Source: Acidiferrum sp963764675 (lineage in GTDB: Bacteria; Acidobacteriota; Terriglobia; Acidiferrales; UBA7541). From it: a stretch of 64,000 nucleotides of DNA. The DNA lies in contig CAVXTQ010000001.1 in NCBI GenBank assembly GCA_963764675.1, forward strand, positions 186,001 to 250,000, written 5' to 3'. Both the position numbers and the translations under genes were made by a program. Below the pieces are notes generated by a model. It saw nothing but the letters and a program-made list of their open reading frames with translations, searched no databases and was not told the origin of the DNA. Positions within the stretch are counted from its first letter, which is position 1, and each line of letters begins with the position of its first letter. This document shows positions 43,890-52,177 of the stretch, piece by piece.

Positions 43890-44441
43890 CTAGGAGTTAG
43901 CCGGGTGGCGCGTGATGGCGAAGGAATATTGCAGCGCAGAAATGCTCGCGAAGGCCGCCACGACGTAAAACAGCGCGTGAATCACGAGACTAAAGCCCGC
44001 GGCTGGATACGCCGCGACCAGCACGACAGTGAAGACGAGCACAATCTCGAAAAACGTGGTCAGCTTGCCAAAGATGCTGGGAGGAAATGGGCGATATCCG
44101 GAGATGAGAATAATGACGATAGCGACTACCAGAATGAGTATGTCGCGGCTCAAGACGATGATGGTGGGCCACCAAGGGATCTGGTGCTTGTACGCGAGAA
44201 TAACGAAGGACGAAGAGAGCAGAAGCTTGTCGGCGATCGGGTCGAGGTATGCGCCCAGCGAGGAACGTTGATTGAGGCGGCGTGCGAGCCAGCCGTCGAA
44301 GAGGTCGCTCAACCCCGAGACGACTAATACAAGAAGAGCCCATTTATAGTCCTCATAGGAAATTAAGCTGAGAAAAACCGGCAGGAAGCCGAGACGCAGC
44401 AGTGTGATTTGGTTGGGTACTGTCCAGATGCGGCCTTGCAT
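43890..44441 (-). CDS. pgsA: CDP-diacylglycerol--glycerol-3-phosphate 3-phosphatidyltransferase PgsA
   Basis: This 183-residue membrane enzyme makes phosphatidylglycerol phosphate. The CDP-alcohol phosphotransferase signature is complete: SDLFDGWLARRLNQRSSLGA followed by YLDPIADK (D-x2-DG-x2-AR-x9-G-x3-D-x3-D). About five hydrophobic segments span the protein, and the N-terminal TVPNQITLLRLGFLPVF is typical of PgsA. An unknown small gene lies 21 bases upstream on the same strand. Confidence 0.93.
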   Translation of the reverse strand: MQGRIWTVPNQITLLRLGFLPVFLSLISYEDYKWALLVLVVSGLSDLFDGWLARRLNQRSSLGAYLDPIADKLLLSSSFVILAYKHQIPWWPTIIVLSRDILILVVAIVIILISGYRPFPPSIFGKLTTFFEIVLVFTVVLVAAYPAAGFSLVIHALFYVVAAFASISALQYSFAITRHPANS

Positions 44442-44462
44442 TGTGCCTGAGGATAACGCAGA

Positions 44463-44771
44463 TCAGGCGAACTGGGCCAGATACTCGATCAGAGACCGTC
44501 CGACCTTGCGATTGAAAAGCTCGTCCATGGATGGAATAGAGCCCGAGGGTTCGTCGAGGGTGATCCGCTCGATCCGCGTCATGGGGAAAAAGAGCGTGGG
44601 GACGCCGACGCGCTCGGTGTCAGGCTCATTGATCTGGCGAATGAAGTGGTCGAAGGAGTTCAGGTCAATCCCGCGAAGGGTGATGCCCGCCGTGTTGATG
44701 GCCAGCAGCTCGCCCCAGACTTTCTCTTTGGGCGTGTGAAGACTGACGACGACGATTGAGTGAGGTTCCAT
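44463..44771 (-). CDS. Small protein of unknown function upstream of pgsA
   Basis: The 102-residue protein has beta-strand-rich SIVVVSLHTPKEKVWGELLA, INTAGITLRGIDLNSFDHFI and a C-terminal helix region (SMDELFNRKVGRSLIEYLAQ). The first part resembles an Sm-like or small barrel pattern, but I cannot name the family. The ATG at 44771 is preferred over GTG 44795; neither has a strong ribosome site. It probably shares an operon with pgsA. Confidence 0.7.
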   Translation of the reverse strand: MEPHSIVVVSLHTPKEKVWGELLAINTAGITLRGIDLNSFDHFIRQINEPDTERVGVPTLFFPMTRIERITLDEPSGSIPSMDELFNRKVGRSLIEYLAQFA

Positions 44772-44887
44772 TGCGCGATCGGTTGGCCTGAGCACCAGAG
44801 TAGCGCATTCCGCGAGGTCCAGGGTAACTGGATGCGCGGCGGTGCGGTAAGAGTTGACATTCGCTAGGTTACGATCGAGTGCCGCCC

Positions 44888-45826
44888 TTACGAACCGGGC
44901 AGCGGATCACGGTAGTGCAAAATCATCAGAACGAAGCTCGCGACCACCGCCACGGCGGCAAGCCACCCGAGGGCATAAGCGACCTGCTGCTCGCGGGCGT
45001 TGACGGGCTGGCGGTCCGCGAACATCTTCCCGAGAGCGAATCCGGATACCAGGCCTGCAAAGTGCGCCGCGTTATCCATTCCCATCCCGGAAAAACCCAG
45101 CACAAACAGGATGACTACCGACGTGATGAGCCGCGACCGCAACTCCTTCATGTAGGACCCACCGCGTTTGGTGGTGACCGCCAGCATCAAGCCGATCAAC
45201 CCAAGCAGTCCTCCACTGGCTCCCAAGGAAAGATTGCCAAAATACGCGCTAACCAGAAATCCGAAGGCTCCTGTGAATATGTAAAAGAACAGATAGCGCG
45301 AAGACCCGTACAGCTCTTCCAAAGCCGGACCGAACTGCATCAGTGCCATCATGTTGAATCCGATGTGAATCAGACCGCCGTGCAGAAACATGGCGGTGAT
45401 CAGCCGGTACCATTGATGCCCAAAGAATATGGCCGGCCCATAACTCTCGCCCAGGCGGAACATCGTAATGCCGCCCATTCCCCACAAAATGCGCAGGCCG
45501 CCCGCGCCGCCGTCGCTCGTGCTCGCCACCCAACTCACGCCGAACATCAAGATATTCGCGATCAGGAGAGCGGTTGTTACCGGAGCATTGGTGTCTCCGA
45601 AGAATCCGGACATCCAACGGCTGATCGCCGCCAAAGAAAACGTGAGATTCGTGCCGCACTGATGGCAGCGCGTCGCGCCAATCCCCACCAACGACCCGCA
45701 AGCCGGGCAGAGTTTGGGGCGCGGCTGTTGATTGCCACCGCCGAAAAGGCTGCGCATCGAGTTCTTCCAACGATCGATGCGGTACTGCCACTGATAGGGA
45801 AGCGGCAACGGTCCTCCTTGCGGCAC
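44888..45826 (-). CDS. Rhomboid-family intramembrane serine protease with N-terminal zinc ribbon
   Basis: The 312-residue protein has a cytoplasmic zinc ribbon (C40-x2-C43, C54-x2-C57) followed by about seven membrane helices of the rhomboid fold. The catalytic dyad is S204 in GASGGLLG and H255 in AAHFAG; HIGFNM (N158) supplies the oxyanion side. It should cleave membrane proteins within the bilayer. GTG 45826 gives the longest form, but AAGGAGG lies within the first codons and just before a TTG at 45808, so translation may start there. It diverges from the small gene at 45883. Confidence 0.92.
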   Translation of the reverse strand: MPQGGPLPLPYQWQYRIDRWKNSMRSLFGGGNQQPRPKLCPACGSLVGIGATRCHQCGTNLTFSLAAISRWMSGFFGDTNAPVTTALLIANILMFGVSWVASTSDGGAGGLRILWGMGGITMFRLGESYGPAIFFGHQWYRLITAMFLHGGLIHIGFNMMALMQFGPALEELYGSSRYLFFYIFTGAFGFLVSAYFGNLSLGASGGLLGLIGLMLAVTTKRGGSYMKELRSRLITSVVILFVLGFSGMGMDNAAHFAGLVSGFALGKMFADRQPVNAREQQVAYALGWLAAVAVVASFVLMILHYRDPLPGS

Positions 45827-45882
45827 TCGCGGAGCGTTCCTATAATACCGGAATCGCTCCGCGACTTCCGGGGGATACCACT

Positions 45883-46092
45883 ATGGACAAATTTGAAGAA
45901 ATCGGCCGCCGCTTGGATGAAGAGCTCACGCGGCTCCGTAACTACGTCGAGCAAGAAGTGGCGCCGGAAACGGAGCGCCGCACCGCGTCTTTTCTCCGCG
46001 AGGTGTCGGTGAAACTCACGGAAGCCGCTGCGAAGCTCGAAGCGCGCATGGCGGCGCGGCGAACCCCACCGGCGCAGGATCCCCAATCGTGA
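45883..46092 (+). CDS. Small coiled-coil protein of unknown function
   Basis: The 69-residue, highly charged helical protein (FEEIGRRLDEELTRLRNYVE, VSVKLTEAAAKLEARMAARR) is probably a coiled coil without signal or membrane segment. It lies 57 bases from the divergent rhomboid gene and 25 bases upstream of rlpA, and may be the first gene of that operon. The family is not recognised. Confidence 0.65.
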   Translation: MDKFEEIGRRLDEELTRLRNYVEQEVAPETERRTASFLREVSVKLTEAAAKLEARMAARRTPPAQDPQS

Positions 46093-46117
46093 GCGGAAAA
46101 GCCATGAGTGGGAATCT

Positions 46118-46897
46118 GTGAGCTTGGCGCGCGCCGCAAGGGAAGCAGGATTCGGTTCGCAAATTGGCTGTGCCGCGGCGACGATTTTTCTTTCTTCTGC
46201 TTTTCTCGCTGGCTGTGCCGCACGCCACCCTGTCGCCAGCCGTCAACCGCCAGTCCAGCCGAGCGGCGCGCCTTCGTCCGATGCAACGAGCCGCGAAGGA
46301 AGTGCTTCGTCCAGCCTGCGTCCAGATGGACCGGTCGAAGAGGGGAACGCCTCGTGGTACGGCGCGCCGTTTCACGGGCGGCAGGCGTCGAACGGCGAAA
46401 TATACGATATGTACAAACTGACCGCGGCGCACCGGACGCTGCCGTTCAATACGGTCGTGCGCGTCACGAATCTCAGCAACGGAAAGGTCACCACCGTGCG
46501 GATTACCGATCGCGGTCCGTTCGTCGAAAATCGCATCATTGACCTGTCGTATGCGGCGGCTCGCGAGATCGATTCGATTGGCCCCGGTGTAGTGCCGGTT
46601 CGCCTGGAAATCCTGTCGGCCATCGATCCCACAGCCGGATTCTTTACCGTGCAGATCGGCGCCTTCCGCGATCGCGCCAACGCCGAGCGGCTGCGCACGC
46701 GCCTGGGCGTTACGTATTCTCCGATTCTCATCCAGGAATTTCCTTCGCCCAATGGCTCCTTTTATCGGGTACGCGTCGGTAAAGTTTCGGGTGAAGACGC
46801 GGCGCAACAGCTCGGCGAGCAGCTTCGGGATCGCGAAGGTATCACACCGATGATCTTGCGCCTGGACCCGGGCACGCCGGGAGGAGGAACGGAATGA
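46118..46897 (+). CDS. rlpA: RlpA-family lipoprotein with SPOR domain
   Basis: The 259-residue protein has a lipobox LAGC (Cys33) and a Ser/Pro-rich linker. A double-psi beta-barrel (GNASWYGAPFHGRQASNGEI, then RTLPFNTVVRVTNL and RITDRGPF with the catalytic Asp) and a C-terminal SPOR domain (GFFTVQIGAFRDRANAERLR) follow. RlpA proteins bind denuded septal peptidoglycan through SPOR and cleave glycan strands during cell separation. The start is GTG 46118. Its TGA overlaps the HIT gene ATG by four bases. Confidence 0.92.
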   Translation: MSLARAAREAGFGSQIGCAAATIFLSSAFLAGCAARHPVASRQPPVQPSGAPSSDATSREGSASSSLRPDGPVEEGNASWYGAPFHGRQASNGEIYDMYKLTAAHRTLPFNTVVRVTNLSNGKVTTVRITDRGPFVENRIIDLSYAAAREIDSIGPGVVPVRLEILSAIDPTAGFFTVQIGAFRDRANAERLRTRLGVTYSPILIQEFPSPNGSFYRVRVGKVSGEDAAQQLGEQLRDREGITPMILRLDPGTPGGGTE

Positions 46898-47238
46898 GCG
46901 CCGACTGCTTGTTTTGCAAAATCGCAGCGAAGAAAATCCCGTCCAAGATCGTATACGAAGATGAGGACGTCTTCGCGTTCGAAGACATCGGGCCGCAAGC
47001 CCCCACGCATATTCTCATCGTCCCGCGCAAGCATTTTGCGTCGCTGAATGAAGCGGCTGCGGAAGATCAAGCCGTGTTGGGAAAAGTGCAGCTAATAGCC
47101 GCGGAACTGGCTCGGAAACTCAAGCTCGGCGAGGGATACCGCACGGTCGTAAACACCGGCCCCGGAGCGGGGCAAACCGTATTTCATCTTCATCTACACC
47201 TCTTGGGAGGCCGCGCGTTTCGCTGGCCGCCGGGATAG
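46894..47238 (+). CDS. HIT-family nucleotide-binding protein
   Basis: This 114-residue Hint-type histidine-triad hydrolase has CLFCKIAAKKIPSKIVYEDE at the N-terminus, FEDIGPQAPTHILIVPRKH, and the triad HLHLHLLGGR near the C-terminus. Such proteins hydrolyse purine nucleoside phosphoramidates, including aminoacyl-AMP. The N-terminal Cys pair may bind zinc. It is translationally coupled to rlpA (ATGA) and followed by a strong palindrome. Confidence 0.93.
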   Translation: MSADCLFCKIAAKKIPSKIVYEDEDVFAFEDIGPQAPTHILIVPRKHFASLNEAAAEDQAVLGKVQLIAAELARKLKLGEGYRTVVNTGPGAGQTVFHLHLHLLGGRAFRWPPG

Positions 47239-47246
47239 CTAGCGTA

Positions 47247-47268
47247 GGGGCGCAACATGTTGCGCCCC
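47247..47268. repeat. Perfect 22-base palindrome, REP-like or bidirectional terminator
   Basis: The 11-base arm GGGGCGCAACA is followed immediately by its exact reverse complement. It lies between the convergent HIT and propeller/lectin genes, where a bidirectional terminator would be expected. No T tract follows directly. The sequence resembles dispersed palindromes found in acidobacterial genomes. Confidence 0.6.
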
Positions 47269-47318
47269 ACCTCGGCAACCAAACTCAACTTTATTGTGGC
47301 TTTTCTTGCCGCGAACCC

Positions 47319-50300
47319 CTACTGAGGCGTCAGCGTAATGTCATCGAAGGCAATCGAGTATCCCGAACTCGAGGCGTTCTTTCCGGTTACCGTGAACTTG
47401 AACGCGTAGTTCCCGGCAGCGGGAAAGTTGAAGTTGCCCAGGTCGGTGACGATGAACGCCCCCGTGCCAGTGGTCTGATACTCATCCTGTGCTGCGCCAA
47501 CATTCACACCGTTGATCGACATTTGGTAGATGCCGCGGGTGTTGAGATCCTTCATGGAAACCTGCACGTCGTAAGTTCCCGCGGTAGCGACGCTCACCGT
47601 CAGTGTGACGTTGTCTCCTACGGCCGTCGCATCCAGGATCGCGCCGGTCCCGTCAGGGAAGCTGGGCCAAGCGATCTGGCGCCACGTCGGGCCAGAGCTA
47701 GCGGCTACGAGGTTCGCTGTTTGGTACACGACCGGCGTCTTCGGCCCGGGCGGCGGCGTTGTCGTGCCGGTGGTGCTGTACGACCAGGTGATGATCTCCT
47801 GCGTCGAGGTAAGGCCGCCGGTGCCGGCGGTGAATCCTACGTACGCCGTATTGCCCCCGACGGTACCCGGAATGTTGATGGGCCACGACGTCGTAAAGGA
47901 TTGCGCGGTGTTCGTGGTGTCGGTGATCGTCATCGTCAGCGTCGTGCCGTCGTAGCTCATCACCACGTGGAAGATGTCGCCGCTGTGCAGATTGACGTTG
48001 CCGCCAAGCGTGGTGGCGGGCAGCGTGGGCGATGCGCCATTGGTGTATAGGCCCGTGGAGTTCGGGCCTTCGCCGTCGTTGTCGTAGAGGTCGAACTTCA
48101 CAGCGATGCTGGTGGCAATGCCGCCGGTGCCGCCGGGGGCGTCTGGTCCGTAGCCCAGTCCGCCGCCGCCGGGGCCAGTCGCCGTCGCGCCGACGCCTTG
48201 AATCGTGAACGTGAAGCCGTCCGCGCTCGGACTGGTTTGCTGGAACGTGAAATCGTTGGTGAACATCTTCACGTTGACCGGCGTGGTCCAGAAAGCGCTG
48301 GCGACTTCGTTGGCCGCAGTGGTGTCGGTGAGCTGCAAGCGCGTGCCGTTCAGCTTGGTGTGTCCGTTGAACTGCAAGCCGCCTGCCGAGAAGCCAGCCC
48401 CGAAATTGACCGGCGTGGTAGTGCCGGTCGGGGTCTGAATGGTGACGGTCGACGCAGCGGGCAAGCTGGTCGTAAAGTTTGCGGCCGTCGCGATGGCGTT
48501 GACGGTGGTCGTGGCGCTAACGACGAACGGAGCCGTGTATTTGGTCGAGGCGGTAGAGGCCGGACCATTCAGCGCGTAGAAAATCGTCGAAAGAGAAGTA
48601 GCGTCGGTGATCGTGACCGTCTGTGCCGAAGTGAAGTTACCCGTCGCAGGAGTAATGACCGGCGTCGCGGCTGCGGGCAGCGCCGAGATTACGTACGCGG
48701 CGGTGGCCACGTTGCTTGCAGAGAAGTTCGATGCCGTAGCGATGGCGTTGATCGTCTCCGAAGCGGCGACGTTGATCGCCGAGGAATACTGGTGCGTTGA
48801 GCCAGCAACGGATGTACCAGGCTTGGTGCCGTCCAGCGTGTAGAAAATCGACGAAGTCGGGGTGCTGTCCGACAGCGTGACATTTTGCGCGCCGGAATAT
48901 GTGCCGGCGGGCAGACCGAACGTTGGCGTGGCCGCCTGCGTCGGCGGAGGTGCCGGCGGAGGCGTGTTGGTGGTACTGACAAAGCTCCACGTCTCGATCT
49001 TTTGGCTGGAGGTGAGTCCTCCGGTGCCGCCGGTGAAGCCGACGAAGGCCGTATTTCCGCCGACGATCTGCGGGATGTTGACGGTCCAGCTCGTCTGGAA
49101 ACTCGCCCCGGTCACGCCGTCGGTAATGGTCATCGTGAGCGTGGCGCCGTTGTAAACCATGGTGACGGAGAACGTGTCGCCGCTGTGGAGATTGATCGGT
49201 GTGGCGGACAGGTCGGTTGACGGCAGTGTCGGTGAAGCTCCATTCGTGTAGAGTCCGGTCGAGTCGCTTCCCTCGCCGTCGTTGTCGTACAGGTCAAATT
49301 TGATGGCCACGCTCTTGGCGATTCCGCCGGTGCCACCCGTCGAGTCCGGTCCGTAGCCGAGTCCTCCGCCAACGGGTCCCAGCGCAGTCAGGCCGGCGTT
49401 CTGAATCGTAAATGTCATGCCATCGGCGCTGGGGTTGGCCAGCTGGAAGGTAAACGTGTTAGTGAAATTCTGAATGTTTACCGGTGTGTTGAACCAAGCC
49501 GATCCGGCCTCGTTCGAGAGACCGTCGGTGAGCTGCAGGCGGGTGTCATTTAACTGGGTACTGCCGTTGAAGGTCATCGAGCTTGCAGCGGTGCTGAAGC
49601 CGCCCGTGAAACTGACCCCCGTTCCCGACCCGATGGTGTACGTCGCGCTGGCTTGCGGGCTGACGCTCAAGCTGGGTGACGTTGCGATGGCGTTGATGGT
49701 CTCCGACTGGCTGACGGCGATCGGCGTGGTGTACGGCGTGGACGACGTGCTCGCGGGACCATTGATCGCATAGTAGATCGTCGGAGTTGGGGACGCGTCG
49801 GAGAGTCCAACCGACTGAGTTGTGGAGTAAGCGCCGGGAGTCAACAAGAACGTCGGCATCAGCGTTTGTGTTTGCAGCGTGTATGTCTGGCTGCTGGCCG
49901 GGCTTTGCAGAAAACTCGGTGCGCTAGCAATGGCAGAGATGGTTTCCGTGGTATTGACCGTGATCGGACCCGCGTATGGCGTGGAGCTCGTGGTTGCCGT
50001 CCCGGTGGTCGAGTAGAAGATCGAGGCGTTTGGCGTGCTGTCGGTAATGGTGACCGGAAGAGTGCCTGTGAAAGATTTGCCTGCCGGACTGATGACCGGC
50101 GCGGCTGCTTGTTGCGATCCGTTCAGCAAGCCGTAGACGTTCAAGCGATCGGCAGCGCCTAGGTAGACTTTGCCGTTCATGACCGTCGGAACGAGGTACT
50201 TTGTCGCCGGGCCCGGGTTGTCCTGTGTGGAATCTGTGTCCGTCGAGTAGAGCTGGCTGTTCACATTCGTGGCATCGTAGGCGCGCATAATCGCCAACGT

Positions 50301-51842
50301 GCCGGTATTCGAGTTGGAAGTTTCTGCCGTCCAAACGATCCCGTTCGTGTTTCCGTTTGCGGAGACCGTCGGGTTGGAACCGGGATACGCCAAGTATTGC
50401 GTGCCGGTCTGCGTGGGCGCTGTGGACAGCTTGCCGCTCGTAAAGGAAAACGACTTCAGATAGTCGTCCACGGGCCAGAAAAAAATCCGGCCGTTCCAGT
50501 AGCTCGGCGTAGACCACATGCCGCCGATCTGAAAAGTCTGATTGGATTGGCTGGCGTTATTGACCGGTATTTCTTGAACGATGCTGTCGGTGCTGCCGCT
50601 GAAGCCGCCCATGTTGTCGCGGTCCACCAGGGAGATTCTTCCCTCTTTGCCTGCTTGTACCAGAAGGTGTGTATGTCCGCCTGTGCTCTGGTCGGGGAGC
50701 AGCAAGACTCCGCCGGACGCTACGTCGAGATCGCCGCCGTTAAGTGTGGACTGGTTCAGGGGAGTAAACGCATCAGCCACCGTCATGGCGCCGTTGTTCA
50801 GTTCCAGGCGAACAATGCTGTCACCGAAGTCCATGGTGTTTGTGTAGGGTTTGGTGGCATCGTACGACCCGTTCCCGGTCGCTACAAAGATCCGCCCACC
50901 CGGACTGTTTCCGGTGGGATTGTTCGTGTCCGCCGGGAGCCCCAAGCCTGACATCCAGACTCCGGCTCCAATACCGTTCGCGCTGGAACACCAGGCACCG
51001 CTCTGCTTGAGAGTGGACACTTTGTACGCCAGAATCCAACCATGCCAGGGCCCGTTGTCGCCGTGGGCGGCGAACCCGATGTAGACGAAGCCGTTCAGCA
51101 GCAGCAGCCCCGGCCGTTGGTTTTCCCATTTCGGGTCCCAATTCAGCTTACCGCCCGAGCTTCCGTTCCCATTTCCTGCGACGCTTCCCGATAAGGCGAC
51201 CGGACCGCCGAACTTCTCGCCTCCAGTGGTGATATCCAGTGCGTGCAGCCGTTGAACGTACGTCCCGCTCTCTTCCGTTTTGCCGACCACGTACATCGTG
51301 TTCGTCGAGAGATCGATCACCGGCGTTCCGGTGATCCCGATTTCCGGGTAAATGTCGGTGGTGCTGAGGTCGCCATATGGCACCGTGGTCGCGCCAGACG
51401 CGGCTCCATGAGCTGAATCGAGCAGGGTGATTTGCCATAACGGCAACGCATTGGCTCCGCCGTTGTTGTCCGCATCGAAGGCGTAAACGCCATCGTGTGC
51501 GGTAGCCGCGAAGACGACGTTGTGTGTTCCTTTGCCGGGAATTGTTAGGTTGGGCACATAAAGGGGTTCCGCAAAGAGGCGGCCGTCCACGGTTTGAGAA
51601 AACAACTTGCCGAAAGAAGTCGAGTTCACGTTCGAGGGCGTGAGAACCGTCTCGTTGGTGTTTACGTCAGAACGTGAAATGTCGTAGCGCTGCGTGACCA
51701 CATTGGTCTGCGCCATCGCGCTCACCGCGCAGAGAAGCATCGCTGCGGCCAATGCAATAGTTCTTCGCCCCACACGCACATCTCGGACCTGTTTTGGCAG
51801 GGCGTTCGACAGACGGATACCCACTCGATCGAGACAAGACAT
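47319..51842 (-). CDS. Giant secreted beta-propeller protein with chitobiase-type repeats, two L-type lectin domains and a C-terminal carbohydrate-binding module
   Basis: The 1507-residue protein has a signal at about 27-45 (TIALAAAMLLCAVSAMAQ) and a PQQ-like propeller at about 46-620 (VVFAATAHDGVYAFDADNNG). Chitobiase/hexosaminidase C-terminal-type repeats follow (PVTITDSTPNASIFYSTTG, and VTLSDSTPTSSIFYTLDGT). Two lectin-like domains, at about 775-985 and 1160-1365, share FNG-T-LN-TRLQLTD, GGLGYGPD, VKFDLYDNDGEG and NLHSGD. The last 137 residues (WRQIAWPSFPDGTGAILDA, GYSIAFDDITLTP) look like a sugar-binding module. No catalytic domain is recognised in the non-propeller part. It probably binds or senses polysaccharide outside the cell. 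Confidence 0.9.
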   Translation of the reverse strand: MSCLDRVGIRLSNALPKQVRDVRVGRRTIALAAAMLLCAVSAMAQTNVVTQRYDISRSDVNTNETVLTPSNVNSTSFGKLFSQTVDGRLFAEPLYVPNLTIPGKGTHNVVFAATAHDGVYAFDADNNGGANALPLWQITLLDSAHGAASGATTVPYGDLSTTDIYPEIGITGTPVIDLSTNTMYVVGKTEESGTYVQRLHALDITTGGEKFGGPVALSGSVAGNGNGSSGGKLNWDPKWENQRPGLLLLNGFVYIGFAAHGDNGPWHGWILAYKVSTLKQSGAWCSSANGIGAGVWMSGLGLPADTNNPTGNSPGGRIFVATGNGSYDATKPYTNTMDFGDSIVRLELNNGAMTVADAFTPLNQSTLNGGDLDVASGGVLLLPDQSTGGHTHLLVQAGKEGRISLVDRDNMGGFSGSTDSIVQEIPVNNASQSNQTFQIGGMWSTPSYWNGRIFFWPVDDYLKSFSFTSGKLSTAPTQTGTQYLAYPGSNPTVSANGNTNGIVWTAETSNSNTGTLAIMRAYDATNVNSQLYSTDTDSTQDNPGPATKYLVPTVMNGKVYLGAADRLNVYGLLNGSQQAAAPVISPAGKSFTGTLPVTITDSTPNASIFYSTTGTATTSSTPYAGPITVNTTETISAIASAPSFLQSPASSQTYTLQTQTLMPTFLLTPGAYSTTQSVGLSDASPTPTIYYAINGPASTSSTPYTTPIAVSQSETINAIATSPSLSVSPQASATYTIGSGTGVSFTGGFSTAASSMTFNGSTQLNDTRLQLTDGLSNEAGSAWFNTPVNIQNFTNTFTFQLANPSADGMTFTIQNAGLTALGPVGGGLGYGPDSTGGTGGIAKSVAIKFDLYDNDGEGSDSTGLYTNGASPTLPSTDLSATPINLHSGDTFSVTMVYNGATLTMTITDGVTGASFQTSWTVNIPQIVGGNTAFVGFTGGTGGLTSSQKIETWSFVSTTNTPPPAPPPTQAATPTFGLPAGTYSGAQNVTLSDSTPTSSIFYTLDGTKPGTSVAGSTHQYSSAINVAASETINAIATASNFSASNVATAAYVISALPAAATPVITPATGNFTSAQTVTITDATSLSTIFYALNGPASTASTKYTAPFVVSATTTVNAIATAANFTTSLPAASTVTIQTPTGTTTPVNFGAGFSAGGLQFNGHTKLNGTRLQLTDTTAANEVASAFWTTPVNVKMFTNDFTFQQTSPSADGFTFTIQGVGATATGPGGGGLGYGPDAPGGTGGIATSIAVKFDLYDNDGEGPNSTGLYTNGASPTLPATTLGGNVNLHSGDIFHVVMSYDGTTLTMTITDTTNTAQSFTTSWPINIPGTVGGNTAYVGFTAGTGGLTSTQEIITWSYSTTGTTTPPPGPKTPVVYQTANLVAASSGPTWRQIAWPSFPDGTGAILDATAVGDNVTLTVSVATAGTYDVQVSMKDLNTRGIYQMSINGVNVGAAQDEYQTTGTGAFIVTDLGNFNFPAAGNYAFKFTVTGKNASSSGYSIAFDDITLTPQ

Positions 51843-52177
51843 AGATCGACTACCTCGCCATTTTCCTGGGGATTAAAACTTGGTCGGTGATGGACCTACA
51901 CCAACTCCCCCGAGCCCGAACACCTGTTTTCAACCGATTTCGCCGCCGAAGTTCGACGGCCCGTCAGCTGATGTGCAATTAATTTGCCAGCGTGGACAGT
52001 TCGCGGAGTATACAGGCTCTCTTGGAGTACTCAAGGCCCATTCTTGCTAGTCCCAAGTCTATAGTACGACTAGCAGATAGGGCCTGGAGCTCGGCTCCCG
52101 AATCAAATCGGTGTTGCCTCTTGCTTTGTTGATTGCGCTGCACAGGCTAAGATATGTGCCGGCTTTGAGGAGGCAAC
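51843..52177. other. Divergent promoter region of the propeller/lectin and peptidase genes
   Basis: These 335 bases hold no supportable gene. TAGT-ACG-ACTA at 52062-52072 is a small dyad. A TTGAGGAGG ribosome site lies directly before the peptidase ATG. No confident -35/-10 pair was identified for either side. Confidence 0.5.

Noticed and set aside
44879..46012. 377-codon plus-strand frame over the rhomboid gene
   Set aside because: It is antisense to the conserved rhomboid catalytic core and is rich in His/Gln/Arg without known motifs.
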